Shown here: in pieces, positions 1 through 9,079 of the stretch | Layout: each line of letters opens with the position of its first letter | Numbering within the stretch: the first letter of the stretch is position 1 | From: Chloroflexota bacterium | GTDB taxonomy: Bacteria > Chloroflexota > UBA6077 > FW602-bin22 > JACPRP01 | Assembly (NCBI GenBank): GCA_016189905.1 | Contig: JACPRP010000079.1 | Location: forward strand, 1-56,563 | Length of the DNA stretch: 56,563 nt | Direction of reading: 5' to 3' | The notes under the pieces: generated by a model | What the model saw: the letters and a program-made list of their open reading frames with translations, nothing else | Databases searched by the model: none | What the model was told of the DNA's origin: nothing | Position numbers and translations under genes: made by a program

Positions 1-2
1 GG

Positions 3-80
3 GGGAGCCATCAAACCGCCGGGCTGGTTATGGATGTCGGCAGCTTCCTGAGAGAGCTGCTGGAAGCGTTGGATAAATAG
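3..80 (+). CDS. C-terminal end of an unidentified protein (partial)
   Basis: The first bases read in one open frame as a 25-residue tail (ending FLRELLEALDK) closed by TAG at 78-80. The other two plus frames also stop within this stretch. The amphipathic, Leu/Glu-rich ending looks like a genuine helical C-terminus, but too little is left to assign a family. It runs toward the convergent acyl-CoA ligase gene. Bases 81-196 hold no gene; a short palindrome (AGAAAT-A-ATTTCT, 185-197) lies at the ligase stop codon. Confidence 0.35.
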   Translation, partial: GSHQTAGLVMDVGSFLRELLEALDK

Positions 81-196
81 GGACCGTCTCACAATCGACA
101 TTTCTGTTGCAGCAGCAGCGGCCAACGCCCCCAGCCCGCGTCGGGTCTAAAGATGCCGACGCTACGATTTGAGATGATTTCATTAGAAATAATTTC

Positions 197-1735
197 TTAG
201 TGGACCCTTCGCTCGAAGCCGGCCCAGTATTTTTCTCTGAGCACGTTCTTGGCTATCTTCATCAGACCGGTCTTAGGGAAGCTATCATAGAACTCGACTG
301 ACTTGGGGCACTTGAAACCGGCCAGACGCTGCTTACACAGGGCGATGATTTCCTCTTCGGTGGTCTTTTCCCCTGCCTTTAGTATGACCAGGGCCTTGAC
401 CATCTCCCCCCATTTCTCATCGGGAACGCCGATCACAGCGACCTCGGCGACGGCGGGATGTTCGTAGATAACGTCCTCAACCTCTTTACAATAGACGTTC
501 TCCCCGCCGGTCTTGATCATGTCCTTCTTTCTATCCAGGTAATAGACATAGCCCTTCTCGTCCATCCGCACCAGATCCCCGCTGTGAAGCCAGCCTCCCT
601 TTAGCGCCTGGGCCGTCTCCTCCGGCATTTCCCAATAACCCTTCATAACGGCATCGCCTCTGGCACATAACTCTCCGGTCCGACCCACGGGCACATCGTT
701 GTCTTGTTCGTCAACCACTCGCACCTCGAAATCATAGGCCACCCTACCAGCCGAACCAAGCGTCTCCGGCTGCGTCCTAAGCTGCTCCTCCACTTTTGCC
801 GATACGACGGCTCCAGTCTCGGTCTGACCGCCCGCGAAATGAACTCGGCATTTCGCGAACTCGGCCAACCTGCGAAGCTGAACGGGAGCCAGAGGCCCTC
901 CGCCACAGGTAATCAGGTCTAAGCTGCTCAGGTCAAACTTACTGGAGCCAAGATAGCTCAAGATGGCATTGATGATCGAGGACAGCCACATGGTGTAGGT
1001 AATCCTCTCCCGCTCGATAGTCCTCAAGATTTGCTCAGGATCGACTCTGGCGAGAATCGTCACCGTGTTGCCGAGCATAAAATTAAAGCACAACGGCCAT
1101 ATGCTGCCCACGTGGAACAACGGAGTAACCAGCAGGCCCGACCCCCTCGGGACCGTTGACTCGACAATCCAACTGTTGCAAACACAGTGAAGGTTACGGT
1201 GGGTCAGCATCGCCCCTTTCGGTCTACCGGTGGTACCCCCGGTGTAGGCCAGGACAAAAAGATCTTCCATGGAGACTTCCACTTCAGGGAGCTTTCCCGA
1301 AGCTGTGCCGATCAGGTCATCGTAATCTAGCGTGCCCTCGGTTTTCTCGCCGACACAGACGTAGTGCTTGACCGTCGCTAGTTCGGGAATGAAAGGAACG
1401 ATTCTGTCGACCAAAACGCTGGCGACGATCAATGTATTCGCTCCGGAGTGGCTTAACAACTGAGCAAGCTCGGAGCCGGTCAATCGATAGTTAAGCGGGG
1501 TAGCGACCGCTCCCATTTTCCCGATGGCGAAATAGATTTCAGGAAACTCAAAACAGTTCTCGAGGATAATGGCCACGCGGTCGCCTTTGCTGACCCCTAG
1601 CCGCGACAAGGCACTTGCCAGACGGTCTACCCTATCTTTTAATTGCCTAAAGGAGCATCGTCTGTCTTCGAAGATGACCGCGGTCTTATCGGGATAGAGC
1701 CAGGCGTACTTATCAACGAAAGCAGGTATAATCAT
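197..1735 (-). CDS. Acyl-CoA synthetase / AMP-dependent ligase (ANL family)
   Basis: This 512-residue protein has the layout of a fatty-acyl-CoA or related CoA ligase, which activates a carboxylic acid to an acyl-adenylate and transfers it to CoA. The AMP-binding P-loop YTGGTTGRPKGA sits at about residues 164-175. The hinge/A8 region (GWLHSGDL, then DRKKDMIKTGGENV) is near residues 386-420, and a C-terminal PKTGLMKIAK segment supplies the expected adenylation lysine. Length is normal for the family. There is no signal peptide, so it should be cytoplasmic. Substrate cannot be read from sequence; the A8 context resembles medium/long-chain or aryl-CoA ligases. It is the last gene of the minus-strand block, 20 bases after the CBS-protein gene, and may share its transcript. 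Confidence 0.88.
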   Translation of the reverse strand: MIIPAFVDKYAWLYPDKTAVIFEDRRCSFRQLKDRVDRLASALSRLGVSKGDRVAIILENCFEFPEIYFAIGKMGAVATPLNYRLTGSELAQLLSHSGANTLIVASVLVDRIVPFIPELATVKHYVCVGEKTEGTLDYDDLIGTASGKLPEVEVSMEDLFVLAYTGGTTGRPKGAMLTHRNLHCVCNSWIVESTVPRGSGLLVTPLFHVGSIWPLCFNFMLGNTVTILARVDPEQILRTIERERITYTMWLSSIINAILSYLGSSKFDLSSLDLITCGGGPLAPVQLRRLAEFAKCRVHFAGGQTETGAVVSAKVEEQLRTQPETLGSAGRVAYDFEVRVVDEQDNDVPVGRTGELCARGDAVMKGYWEMPEETAQALKGGWLHSGDLVRMDEKGYVYYLDRKKDMIKTGGENVYCKEVEDVIYEHPAVAEVAVIGVPDEKWGEMVKALVILKAGEKTTEEEIIALCKQRLAGFKCPKSVEFYDSFPKTGLMKIAKNVLREKYWAGFERRVH

Positions 1736-1755
1736 TTCTTCTTAACCATCCCCTA

Positions 1756-2391
1756 CTATCTGCTGACTTCCACGAGGTATCCCCGGCCCCTGAGGTCCTC
1801 TACAATCGGGCCTGGATCATCGGTCTTGAGGCGCACGATCAGGTCTTTTTGATGGGTTCGCGGCACGCTGACCGAGAACATACTCGCGATTTCTACGCGA
1901 TGCTCGTTGATGACGCTCGTGATCTCGCCGAGCGGCCTGCCCGCGAACGATTTCTGGATGTGCAGGCGTGAGTAAGGCTTCTCGAAGCCCAGCACCTCGA
2001 TGAAGATGCTCATAATGTCGGTCAGCGTTATTATGCCGACAAGCTTGCCGTTCTCGACGACCGGAAGAGCTCCAATACGATGCGACCTGGCGATCGCGGC
2101 GGAATCCTCGATCGTGGTGTCGGCCGAGCACGTGATGACGTTTCTCTCCATCACTTCTCTAATCTTCATCTTAGCGAGCAGGTAGTTCAACTCCCAGATG
2201 CTCAAAGACGTCGCCGGAGAAGGGGCGACATCGCGCAGCTTCGTTCGCGTGACGATGCCGACGATCTTGTCCCCATCCATAACTGGCAAACGATGGATGT
2301 TGTGTTCGTGCATTAGCTTCTGGGCATCGACAACCAGGGTTTCAGAGGTACAAGCAATCACGTTGGTAGTCATGTAGTCCCGCACGTACAT
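1756..2391 (-). CDS. Tandem CBS-domain protein (AcuB-like)
   Basis: The protein is about 211 residues. Two CBS domains occupy the N-terminal part (MYVRDYMTTNVI... and IREVMERNVITCSADTTIED..., each ending in a GIVTRTKL/GIITLTDI motif). A C-terminal stretch of about 70 residues (DLIVRLKTDDPGPIVEDL) resembles an ACT-type regulatory fold. CBS pairs usually bind adenine nucleotides; an AcuB-like sensor role is an inference. The start is placed at the ATG of MYVRDYM because AAGGAGGAG lies just upstream. The earlier in-frame ATG at 2415 would put that ribosome-binding site inside the coding sequence. There is no catalytic domain, so it is probably a regulator or small sensor. Confidence 0.85.
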   Translation of the reverse strand: MYVRDYMTTNVIACTSETLVVDAQKLMHEHNIHRLPVMDGDKIVGIVTRTKLRDVAPSPATSLSIWELNYLLAKMKIREVMERNVITCSADTTIEDSAAIARSHRIGALPVVENGKLVGIITLTDIMSIFIEVLGFEKPYSRLHIQKSFAGRPLGEITSVINEHRVEIASMFSVSVPRTHQKDLIVRLKTDDPGPIVEDLRGRGYLVEVSR

Positions 2392-2457
2392 AGCTGGCGC
2401 TCCTCCTTGATGCAACTATTGCTGCAAGATCAGGACACCTTTTCGGGATCTGGATAA

Positions 2458-2895
2458 TCAGGCATCGAGACAGATCGTCACGGGGCCATCGTTATGGATT
2501 TCTACTAACATATGGGCCTGGAACTTCCCAGTCTGGACTCGCAGTCCGTGATTTGCAACCAGGCCCACAAATCGGCTCACCAGTCGCTCAGCAGCTTCTG
2601 GCGGTGCCGCTTCGACAAAGCTGGGGCGGCGGCCCTTTCTGGTGTCGGCATAAAGGGTGAACTGAGAAACCACCAGAACCTCGGCCGACACGTCGACAGC
2701 ACTCAGGTTAAACTTGCCCGCTTCATCGGCGAAGATCCTCAGCATCGCGACCTTGTCAGCCAGTTTCTGCGCGGTCGCCTCGTCATCACCCTTCCCGACC
2801 CCGAGAAGCACGACAAGACCTTTGCCGATCTCGCCTATCGTACTGCCGTCGACGGAGACCGAGGCATGGGTCACACGCTGCACGACGGCGCGCAT
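2458..2895 (-). CDS. dtd: D-aminoacyl-tRNA deacylase
   Basis: This 145-residue protein is full length for Dtd, the homodimeric cytoplasmic editing enzyme that hydrolyses D-amino acids (classically D-Tyr) from tRNA. The start MRAVVQRV, the SQFTLYAD motif near residues 77-84 and the C-terminal NDGPVTI motif (with the Gly-cisPro selectivity element) are all intact. It lies 9 bases downstream of the FmdB zinc-ribbon gene in the same direction, so the two are probably co-transcribed. Nothing looks truncated. Confidence 0.96.
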   Translation of the reverse strand: MRAVVQRVTHASVSVDGSTIGEIGKGLVVLLGVGKGDDEATAQKLADKVAMLRIFADEAGKFNLSAVDVSAEVLVVSQFTLYADTRKGRRPSFVEAAPPEAAERLVSRFVGLVANHGLRVQTGKFQAHMLVEIHNDGPVTICLDA

Positions 2896-2904
2896 CTCTT
2901 CGAT

Positions 2905-3207
2905 CTACTCATCAGACTTCGCTGCGCTCGCCTTAGCCTCTGGCTTTGCCTCGGCCTTCACGGTCGTCTCGACCTTCTCACCCTTCTCGTCCGAGGCGCT
3001 TCCGTTTCCGCCGATGCTGGCGGCTTCGCTCTTCCTGCTGTCCGTGATGTAGAAACCCGAACCCTTAAAGATGATTCCCACGGGGTGAAACACCCGACGA
3101 GCGCCCCCCTGACAATCCGGGCATTCCTTGACAGGAGCGTCATGAATCCCCTGTCTTCTCTCAAACCTGGTGTGGCACACCACACACTCGTACTCATAAA
3201 TTGGCAT
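2905..3207 (-). CDS. FmdB-family zinc-ribbon protein
   Basis: The 100-residue protein starts MPIYEYECVVC, the hallmark of the FmdB/putative regulatory zinc-ribbon family. Two CxxC pairs (CVVC near residues 8-11, CPDC near 29-32) should bind one zinc. After the ribbon and a hydrophobic GSGFYITD segment, the C-terminal 40 residues are a low-complexity Ala/Glu/Lys tail, probably disordered. The function of the family is poorly defined; links to formamidase/amidase regulation come from the original FmdB. A strong GGGAGGTG sits ahead of the ATG. It directly precedes dtd. Confidence 0.85.
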   Translation of the reverse strand: MPIYEYECVVCHTRFERRQGIHDAPVKECPDCQGGARRVFHPVGIIFKGSGFYITDSRKSEAASIGGNGSASDEKGEKVETTVKAEAKPEAKASAAKSDE

Positions 3208-3316
3208 TTTCTAACACACCTCCCACTCCCTCCACCGATTCACGGTAAGCGAGGTTTAACTCAGTGTCGGAAATGGCACCGACCAATAAAGATCACCGCC
3301 ATATGTTGTTTTTTGA

Positions 3317-3904
3317 TTACTCGGATTCGGCAGTGCGCCGCAGGTATGTGGCGATATTCGTATCGTAAGAAGCCGTGTGGTGGAAAGCCTTCGCCGCCAA
3401 CATACGGCGGGTCTCAGGTTGCACAGCACCTTTGCCCTTCAATTCCTGCACGACTAAGCCATAATCACCTGGATCGACAACTGGAACCACGCTCTTGAAG
3501 TTCTTGGCCGCCGCTCTGATCAGCGTCGGCCCGCCAATATCGATGTTTTCCAGCGCATCATCGAGCGTGGCATCTGGCCTGGCCACCGTTTGCGCGAATG
3601 GATACAGGTTCACCGCGACGATGTCGATGAGGCCAATGTGGTGCTCCGCCAGTTGCGCCAGATGCTCGGGGATGTCCCTGCGGGCAAGAATACCACCATG
3701 AACGGCTGGATGCAAGGTCTTCACCCGGCCGTCCAGAATCTCAGGGAATCCCGTCAGCTTGCTTATGCTGGCGATCGGAACTCCAGCGTCGGCAAGCTTC
3801 TGTTTCGTCCCACCAGTCGAAAAAAGCTCAACGCCCAGATTCGCCAGCTCTCTGGCAAACTCGACGACGCCGGCCTTGTCCGACACGCTGATTATCGCTC
3901 TCAT
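3317..3904 (-). CDS. purH: IMP cyclohydrolase, PurH N-terminal domain only
   Basis: The 195 residues cover just the MGS-like IMP cyclohydrolase half of PurH, which closes FAICAR to IMP in the last step of purine synthesis. Visible motifs are [44 protein letters not shown] and [16 protein letters not shown]. The usual C-terminal AICAR transformylase domain (about 300 residues) is missing: the frame stops after [10 protein letters not shown], and the 109-base gap to fmdB shows no continuation. The preceding step must therefore be done by a gene outside the window, or this is a truncated purH. It lies 6 bases after the GTPase gene in the purine cluster. Confidence 0.9.
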   Translation of the reverse strand: MRAIISVSDKAGVVEFARELANLGVELFSTGGTKQKLADAGVPIASISKLTGFPEILDGRVKTLHPAVHGGILARRDIPEHLAQLAEHHIGLIDIVAVNLYPFAQTVARPDATLDDALENIDIGGPTLIRAAAKNFKSVVPVVDPGDYGLVVQELKGKGAVQPETRRMLAAKAFHHTASYDTNIATYLRRTAESE

Positions 3905-3910
3905 AACACC

Positions 3911-4489
3911 TCACTGCAAATTGGCTACTACCAGCCCGCCGATTGCCCGCAGTGTCGTGAACACTCCGATCCCCCTGCTCGCAACCGCCTGGAAACGCGG
4001 TGCATTCACCGGGTTCATTCGCGCGTTCAAGATAGGTAACGGCACGGCATCGACAATATCTCTTTTATTGAACTGAATCACCAAAGGGATATCCCCAACA
4101 GGCTTCCCGCGGGCTGAAAACGCGCGCTCCATTTCGTTGAAGCTCTCGACGTTGTCTCGAAATCTATTACGCCCAGAATCAGCCACGAAGACAACACCAT
4201 CCACACCGTCCAGCAACGCGGAGCAGGTGTCGTCGCCAAGGGCCTGGCGAGGAATGGTGTAGAGATGGAAGCGAAGTTTCCGTCCCTTCACCATCCCCAT
4301 ATCGAGCGGTAGGAAATCGAAGAGAAGTGGGGGCTCGGCCTCTGTCGAAAGCGTCAACAGCTCTCCCTTAGCCGTGTCTGGCGCTCGGCTGTCGATGCTC
4401 TCCAGGTTGGCCGTCTTCCCAGAAAGACTTGGCCCGCAGTAGACGATCTTACAGTGAATCTCGTTGGTGTTCGAATTAACGAGAGACAT
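3911..4489 (-). CDS. MglA-like small Ras-family GTPase with altered switch residues
   Basis: This 192-residue protein resembles bacterial MglA/Arf-like GTPases. The P-loop GPSLSGKT is at residues 19-26, the switch region FDFLPLDMG at 57-65, FHLYTIPRQ at 74-82, and the NKRD guanine-specificity motif at 141-144. In typical MglA proteins the segment before FDFLPLD carries a catalytic Arg and the later motif reads PGQ. Here those places hold Pro53 and Arg81, although Gln82 is retained, so intrinsic hydrolysis may be weak. The start is the ATG at 4489, because GGGGAGGGG lies inside any longer version. It sits between purN and purH with no MglB/Roadblock partner in view. A polarity role is known only for relatives. 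Confidence 0.82.
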   Translation of the reverse strand: MSLVNSNTNEIHCKIVYCGPSLSGKTANLESIDSRAPDTAKGELLTLSTEAEPPLLFDFLPLDMGMVKGRKLRFHLYTIPRQALGDDTCSALLDGVDGVVFVADSGRNRFRDNVESFNEMERAFSARGKPVGDIPLVIQFNKRDIVDAVPLPILNARMNPVNAPRFQAVASRGIGVFTTLRAIGGLVVANLQ

Positions 4490-4542
4490 AGAGCCCCTCC
4501 CCATCGACGAAAATGGTTTACCCCTCTAGCCGATCATCGCAA

Positions 4543-5202
4543 TTATACAAGAAGTTCACGAGCGCTGTACAGATTGTCTGAACCGACCGGCTTAATGCGA
4601 ACACGCCGACCGTTCAATTCCAGCCTTCCCTCGGCGAACAGCCGAATTCCTTCGGGCAGCAATTTATGCTCCTCGGCCAGAATGCGTTGCGCCAGGGTTT
4701 CTGCCGTATCCTCTTCGAGCACTGGGATTGCCTTTTGCAGGATTATCTGGCCGCCATCAGCCGGCCCAGGGGTCACAAAGTGAACGGTACACCCGGCCAG
4801 TTTCACCCCGTACTCCCAGGCATCCGCCTGCGCGTGAAGCCCACCCGCGAAAGCTGGCAGCAGCGACGGATGGATGTTAATAATCTGGCCGGCAAAGCGA
4901 ACCAGCAACTCGTCGGCGACGAGTTGGTCGTAGCCAGCCATGACCACCAGGTCGACTCCGTGATCCTCGATGGCTGCCGTCATTGCCAGGTCCCTGGCCA
5001 ATCTCGATGGATAGTCAGATCGCTCGAAAACTATGGAGGTTATGCCGTGTCTCCTGGCGCGCTCGACGGCCTGGGCATTGGCTCTGTTGCTCACGACGAG
5101 CGCTATCTCAGCCGGCAGATCGCCTCTTTCGACGTAATCGATAATGGCCTGAAGATTGGACCCTCGGCCCGATACCATAACCGCAAGCTTGATCTTCTTC
5201 AT
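4543..5202 (-). CDS. purN: Phosphoribosylglycinamide formyltransferase
   Basis: PurN transfers the formyl group of 10-formyl-THF to GAR, the third purine step. The 219-residue protein carries the N-terminal VSGRGSNLQAIID loop, the catalytic NIHPSLLPAF (Asn and His) and the downstream VTPGPADGGQII segment with the catalytic Asp. Length is normal, with a slightly extended basic tail. It follows purF by 17 bases and precedes the MglA-like GTPase gene by 53 bases, so it lies inside a purine operon. Confidence 0.96.
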   Translation of the reverse strand: MKKIKLAVMVSGRGSNLQAIIDYVERGDLPAEIALVVSNRANAQAVERARRHGITSIVFERSDYPSRLARDLAMTAAIEDHGVDLVVMAGYDQLVADELLVRFAGQIINIHPSLLPAFAGGLHAQADAWEYGVKLAGCTVHFVTPGPADGGQIILQKAIPVLEEDTAETLAQRILAEEHKLLPEGIRLFAEGRLELNGRRVRIKPVGSDNLYSARELLV

Positions 5203-5219
5203 ACCCCAGTCTGCTAGAG

Positions 5220-6614
5220 CTACCTTTCCAGTGAAAACTTATCCAGCTCGAGTTGAACTGGAACGGGATAGTCTCCTGAGAAGCACGCCAGACAAAACGA
5301 ATCGCCGGGCAGGTCGATGCTTCGCACCAGCCGCTCCAGGCTCAAATAGCCCAGGGAATCAGCCTCGATGTAATCGTTGATTTCCGGAACGCTTAGCCTG
5401 GCGGCAATCAGTTCACTCCGTCTCGCAGTGTCGACCCCGAGATAGCAAGGATGTCGCATTGGCGGGGCGTGTATCCGCACGTGAACCTCGCTGGCCCCTG
5501 CCCGCCGCAGCAGCCGCACTATCGGCCTGGTTGTGGTACCGCGAACGATGGAATCGTCGACCACCACAACCCGCTTGCCCTTGAGAACCTCGGGAAGCGG
5601 ATTGAACTTGAGATTGATGCCGACCTCTCGGATTCGTTGATCGGGCTGTATGAACGTCCGACCGATATACCGGCTCTTGATCAGCCCCTCGCTGAACGAG
5701 ATGCCAGATTGCTGGGAGTAGCCAATCGCCGCCGGCACGGCAGAATCAGGAACTGGAATGATAATATCGGCATCAACCGGGTGCTCCTGCGCAAGCTGCC
5801 TTCCCATTTCCTGGCGAGCAGAGTAGAGGAGCCTGTCTCGGATCATACTGTCCGGCCGCGCAAAATAAATGTACTCAAAGATACACAGAGCAGAACGCTC
5901 AGTCTTGCACCCATCCAGACTTCTCAATCCATCAGGACCGATGGCAACGATCTCTCCAGGCTGGACCTCCCTGACGAATTCAGCGCCCACCGTATCAAGT
6001 GCGCAGGATTCCGACGCCAGCATCCACGAGCCGTTCAGGCGACCGATGCACAGTGGGCGGACCCCCAGCGGATCACGAACTCCGAACAGCTCATCCTTGG
6101 TCGCGATGACCAGGCTGTATGCACCCAGAAGCCTGGGCATCGTGTATCGAATCGCATCGATCCAGTTGTGTCCCGGCGCGTACGAGATCGATTTCGCGAT
6201 GACTTCGCTGTCTGTGGAAGTGGAGAAGGTGAAGCCATCCTCGACCATCTCCTGTCGGAGGTATTCCGTGTTGACCAGGTTACCGTTGTGGCCCAAAGCG
6301 AGGTCACCACGGGGACCTTTCACAAGGATTGGCTGAATATTGATTGCCTTGGAGCTTCCCGTCGTCGAGTAGCGCGTGTGGCCCACGGCGATGTGGCCTG
6401 ATAGGCGCGATAGCTGGTCTTCGCTAAACACCTGCGCCACAAGCCCCATATGCGCAAACAGGCGGATGCGCTCGCCATCGCTAACCGCGATGCCGGCGCT
6501 CTCCTGGCCCCTGTGTTGAAGTGCATAAAGGCCAAAGAACGTGATCCGAGCCACGTCCTCGCCTGGACCGTATATTCCAAAAACGCCGCACGCTTCCTTA
6601 AGCTTGCCGCTCAC
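5220..6614 (-). CDS. purF: Amidophosphoribosyltransferase
   Basis: PurF makes phosphoribosylamine from PRPP and glutamine, the committed purine step. The 464-residue protein has a short propeptide ending before Cys9 (KEACGVFGIYG), the N-terminal nucleophile of the class II glutaminase domain. The PRPP loop VVVVDDSIVRGTTTR is in the C-terminal phosphoribosyltransferase domain. Cysteines in SALCIFEY, RHPCYLG and FCLACF match the Fe-S ligands of the Bacillus-type enzyme, so this is probably the oxygen-sensitive 4Fe-4S form. The start is GTG, about ten bases after AAGGAAG. The 260-base leader upstream is rich in inverted repeats. Confidence 0.96.
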   Translation of the reverse strand: MSGKLKEACGVFGIYGPGEDVARITFFGLYALQHRGQESAGIAVSDGERIRLFAHMGLVAQVFSEDQLSRLSGHIAVGHTRYSTTGSSKAINIQPILVKGPRGDLALGHNGNLVNTEYLRQEMVEDGFTFSTSTDSEVIAKSISYAPGHNWIDAIRYTMPRLLGAYSLVIATKDELFGVRDPLGVRPLCIGRLNGSWMLASESCALDTVGAEFVREVQPGEIVAIGPDGLRSLDGCKTERSALCIFEYIYFARPDSMIRDRLLYSARQEMGRQLAQEHPVDADIIIPVPDSAVPAAIGYSQQSGISFSEGLIKSRYIGRTFIQPDQRIREVGINLKFNPLPEVLKGKRVVVVDDSIVRGTTTRPIVRLLRRAGASEVHVRIHAPPMRHPCYLGVDTARRSELIAARLSVPEINDYIEADSLGYLSLERLVRSIDLPGDSFCLACFSGDYPVPVQLELDKFSLER

Positions 6615-6775
6615 TCCGCAAACGCTTCCTTAAACCAAATATCGATCAAGGTGCAAGCAGCCTGCACTCCGAATACTATCACGCACCGGTTCACATGTCA
6701 AAGAATAATGGTATTTCCTAGTTCTATAGCACTTTGCATTTTGATATGGCTACCCGTAGCGCGGGGCCTTAGCCG

Positions 6776-6858
6776 CCGCTTCAGGCTGCCAACTGACGAT
6801 CCTTCGGCTGAAGGACCGCCAAGCGGCCTGAAGCGGTTCCTGCAGGACCGCGACCTGC
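6776..6858. repeat. Nested inverted repeats in the purL-purF gap
   Basis: The 260-base space between purL and purF (6615-6874) has no reading frame of note but is strongly structured. CCGCTTCAGGC (6776-6786) pairs perfectly with GCCTGAAGCGG (6826-6836). Inside that stem lies a second palindrome, TCCTTCGGCTGAAGGA (6800-6815), whose core recurs three times near 42 kb. A third small hairpin, GCAGG/CCTGC, is at 6842-6858 next to the purL stop. There is no U-tract on the transcribed strand, so it is not a classical terminator. mRNA processing, attenuation or a mobile palindromic repeat are the options. Confidence 0.6.
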
Positions 6859-6874
6859 GAGCGCTACTGTATTA

Positions 6875-9079
6875 CTAGTGATTGCTTAGCTGCTTTGCAA
6901 TCGCCTGATCCCAGATTGCCGCCATCTGCGCCACCGGCAAGTCGATCCAACTCCCGATCAGCAGTCGATCTCCGCCCACTTCCCCCAAGACCGCCAGCGG
7001 CACGGAGAGGTCACCAGCCAGCTTCGCCAGCGGTCTCAGATTCGCGCTCTTCACGGTGAGGACGATGCGGGACTGCGCTTCGTTGAAAAGCCATTCAGAG
7101 GGATTAGTGGCCTCCCTCGGCGGCTCGATCCTGGCGCCTAATCCGCCGAAGATGCCGCTCACGGCCAGGGAGATGGCGATTCCACCGATGCTGCAATCGT
7201 GCGCCGAGGAGACCAGGCCCTGCCGAATGGCGGCGAGGCAAAGATTCTGCACACGCCGCTCCATTTCGAGGTCAAGTGACGGCCTTCCCGCGACGATGCC
7301 GTGATACACCGCGAGGTACTCACTCGCGCCGAGTCCTACGCCCCTCACATCACCGATCAATACGATGGCATCGCCTTCGTGCTTGAAACGCAGAGTACAC
7401 CGCCGGTCCACGTTTTCGATAAGGCCAAGCATACCGACGACAGGGGTAGGGTCGACCGCCTCTCCGTTAGTCTCATTGTACAGACTCACGTTCCCACTCA
7501 CCACGGGAGTGCCGAGGGCGCGGCAGGCATCTGCCATGCCAAGCACAGCCTGTTCCAACTGGTAGAATATCTCAGGCTTCTCTGGATTCCCGAAGTTCAA
7601 GCAGTCTGTAATAGCGAGGGGCTCGGCGCCGGTGCACACGACGTTGCGCGCCGCCTCGCACACGGCGATGGCCCCGCCGATGTAGGGGTCCAGGTAAACG
7701 TATCGACCGTTGCCGTCCGTCGCCAATGAGATCGCCTTATCGGTTCCCTTGATGCCGAGGACAGCCGCGTCCGCCTCCCCTGGCGCGACCAGCGTATTGG
7801 TCTGCACCGTGTGATCGTACTGCTGATAAACGCAGCGCTTACTGGCGATATTGGGAGACGCGAGCAGGGTCAACAGAGCCTGGCTGAGGTCCGCAGGCTC
7901 GGCCAATCTCGATAGATCGAAGCTCTGCAACATCTCCAGATGACCCGTCTTTAGACCCTGGCGGCGGTAAAGCGGCGGCTCGGTAAGATATTGCGACGGA
8001 ATCTCCGCGACCACGGACGGTCCTTCCTTGACCCTCACCATTCCATCGTCGGTGACGTGGCCGATCACATCCGAATGCAGCCCCCAGTGATCGAAGACAG
8101 CCTTCACCTTTTCCTCGCAGCCCTTTCTGGCGATTATCAACATGCGCTCTTGCGATTCCGAGAGCACGACCTCATACGGTGTCATATTGGCCTCGCGCCG
8201 CGATACCTTGAGCACGTCGATTTCGACGCCGGCGCTGCCTTTGCTCGCCGACTCGACGATCGAGCTGGTGATCCCTGCTGCCCCCAGGTCCTGCATCCCG
8301 ACGACGTAATCGTGCTTCAACAATTCCAGGCATGCCTCGATGAGAAGCTTCTCCATGAAGGGATTCCCAACCTGGACAGCCGGCCTTCGCTCCTCGGATT
8401 TCTCGTTCAATTCGACCGAGGCGAAGGTTGCTCCGTGAATGCCATCGCGGCCGGTGTCGGCTCCCACCAGCATCAGGACATTTCCAACACCGCTGGCGCG
8501 TGAGGTGACAATGCTGCTGCTGTCGATAAGGCCGACACACATCGCGTTGACGAGCGGGTTGTTCGAGTAGGAATCAGCGAAGAAGACCTCGCCCCCGACT
8601 GTCGGCACGCCAATGCAGTTGCCGTAATCCCCGATTCCGGCGACGACGCCAGAGAAAAGGTAGCGATTCCGGGGCTGATCCAGGGGGCCGAAGCGCAGCG
8701 AGTCCAACAGCGCTATCGGCCTGGCGCCCATTGTAAAGATATCGCGCACAATACCGCCAACGCCGGTTGCCGCGCCCTGATAGGGCTCGATCGCGCTGGG
8801 ATGGTTATGGCTCTCGACCTTCATCACGACCGCCAGGCCATCGCCGATGTCGATGGCCCCGGCGTTCTCGCCCGGGCCTTGAAGAACACGGCTCGATTCG
8901 GTCGGGAAAGCGCGCAGCAGTAGCTTAGAGTTCTTGTAGCCACAGTGCTCGCTCCACATTGCCCCGAACATGCCTAGCTCTACCAGCGTCGGCTCTCGCC
9001 TGAGCTTTTCCACGATGAGATCGAATTCTTCCTTTGTAAGCGCGACCTCGGCCAGAACCTTGCTATCTACCACTACCAC
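6875..9079 (-). CDS. purL: Phosphoribosylformylglycinamidine synthase subunit PurL
   Basis: This is the ATP-dependent synthetase subunit that converts FGAR to FGAM with ammonia delivered by PurQ. At 734 residues it is the small PurL type, which normally works as a PurL-PurQ-PurS complex. Landmarks are [46 protein letters not shown] and later GNVSLYNET and [10 protein letters not shown]. The 5' end overlaps the purQ 3' end by about 17 bases. Start codons are GTG at 9079 or, better spaced from AGGGAG, GTG at 9073. No PurS gene is visible in this window, although small PurL requires it. Confidence 0.95.
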   Translation of the reverse strand: MVVVDSKVLAEVALTKEEFDLIVEKLRREPTLVELGMFGAMWSEHCGYKNSKLLLRAFPTESSRVLQGPGENAGAIDIGDGLAVVMKVESHNHPSAIEPYQGAATGVGGIVRDIFTMGARPIALLDSLRFGPLDQPRNRYLFSGVVAGIGDYGNCIGVPTVGGEVFFADSYSNNPLVNAMCVGLIDSSSIVTSRASGVGNVLMLVGADTGRDGIHGATFASVELNEKSEERRPAVQVGNPFMEKLLIEACLELLKHDYVVGMQDLGAAGITSSIVESASKGSAGVEIDVLKVSRREANMTPYEVVLSESQERMLIIARKGCEEKVKAVFDHWGLHSDVIGHVTDDGMVRVKEGPSVVAEIPSQYLTEPPLYRRQGLKTGHLEMLQSFDLSRLAEPADLSQALLTLLASPNIASKRCVYQQYDHTVQTNTLVAPGEADAAVLGIKGTDKAISLATDGNGRYVYLDPYIGGAIAVCEAARNVVCTGAEPLAITDCLNFGNPEKPEIFYQLEQAVLGMADACRALGTPVVSGNVSLYNETNGEAVDPTPVVGMLGLIENVDRRCTLRFKHEGDAIVLIGDVRGVGLGASEYLAVYHGIVAGRPSLDLEMERRVQNLCLAAIRQGLVSSAHDCSIGGIAISLAVSGIFGGLGARIEPPREATNPSEWLFNEAQSRIVLTVKSANLRPLAKLAGDLSVPLAVLGEVGGDRLLIGSWIDLPVAQMAAIWDQAIAKQLSNH

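Noticed and set aside
2512..3498. 328-residue plus-strand frame over dtd, fmdB and purH
   Set aside because: All three minus-strand genes are well supported by motifs. The plus frame crosses their boundaries and resembles nothing.
5451..6401. 316-residue plus-strand frame within purF
   Set aside because: purF on the minus strand is complete with all catalytic and Fe-S residues, so this is a shadow.
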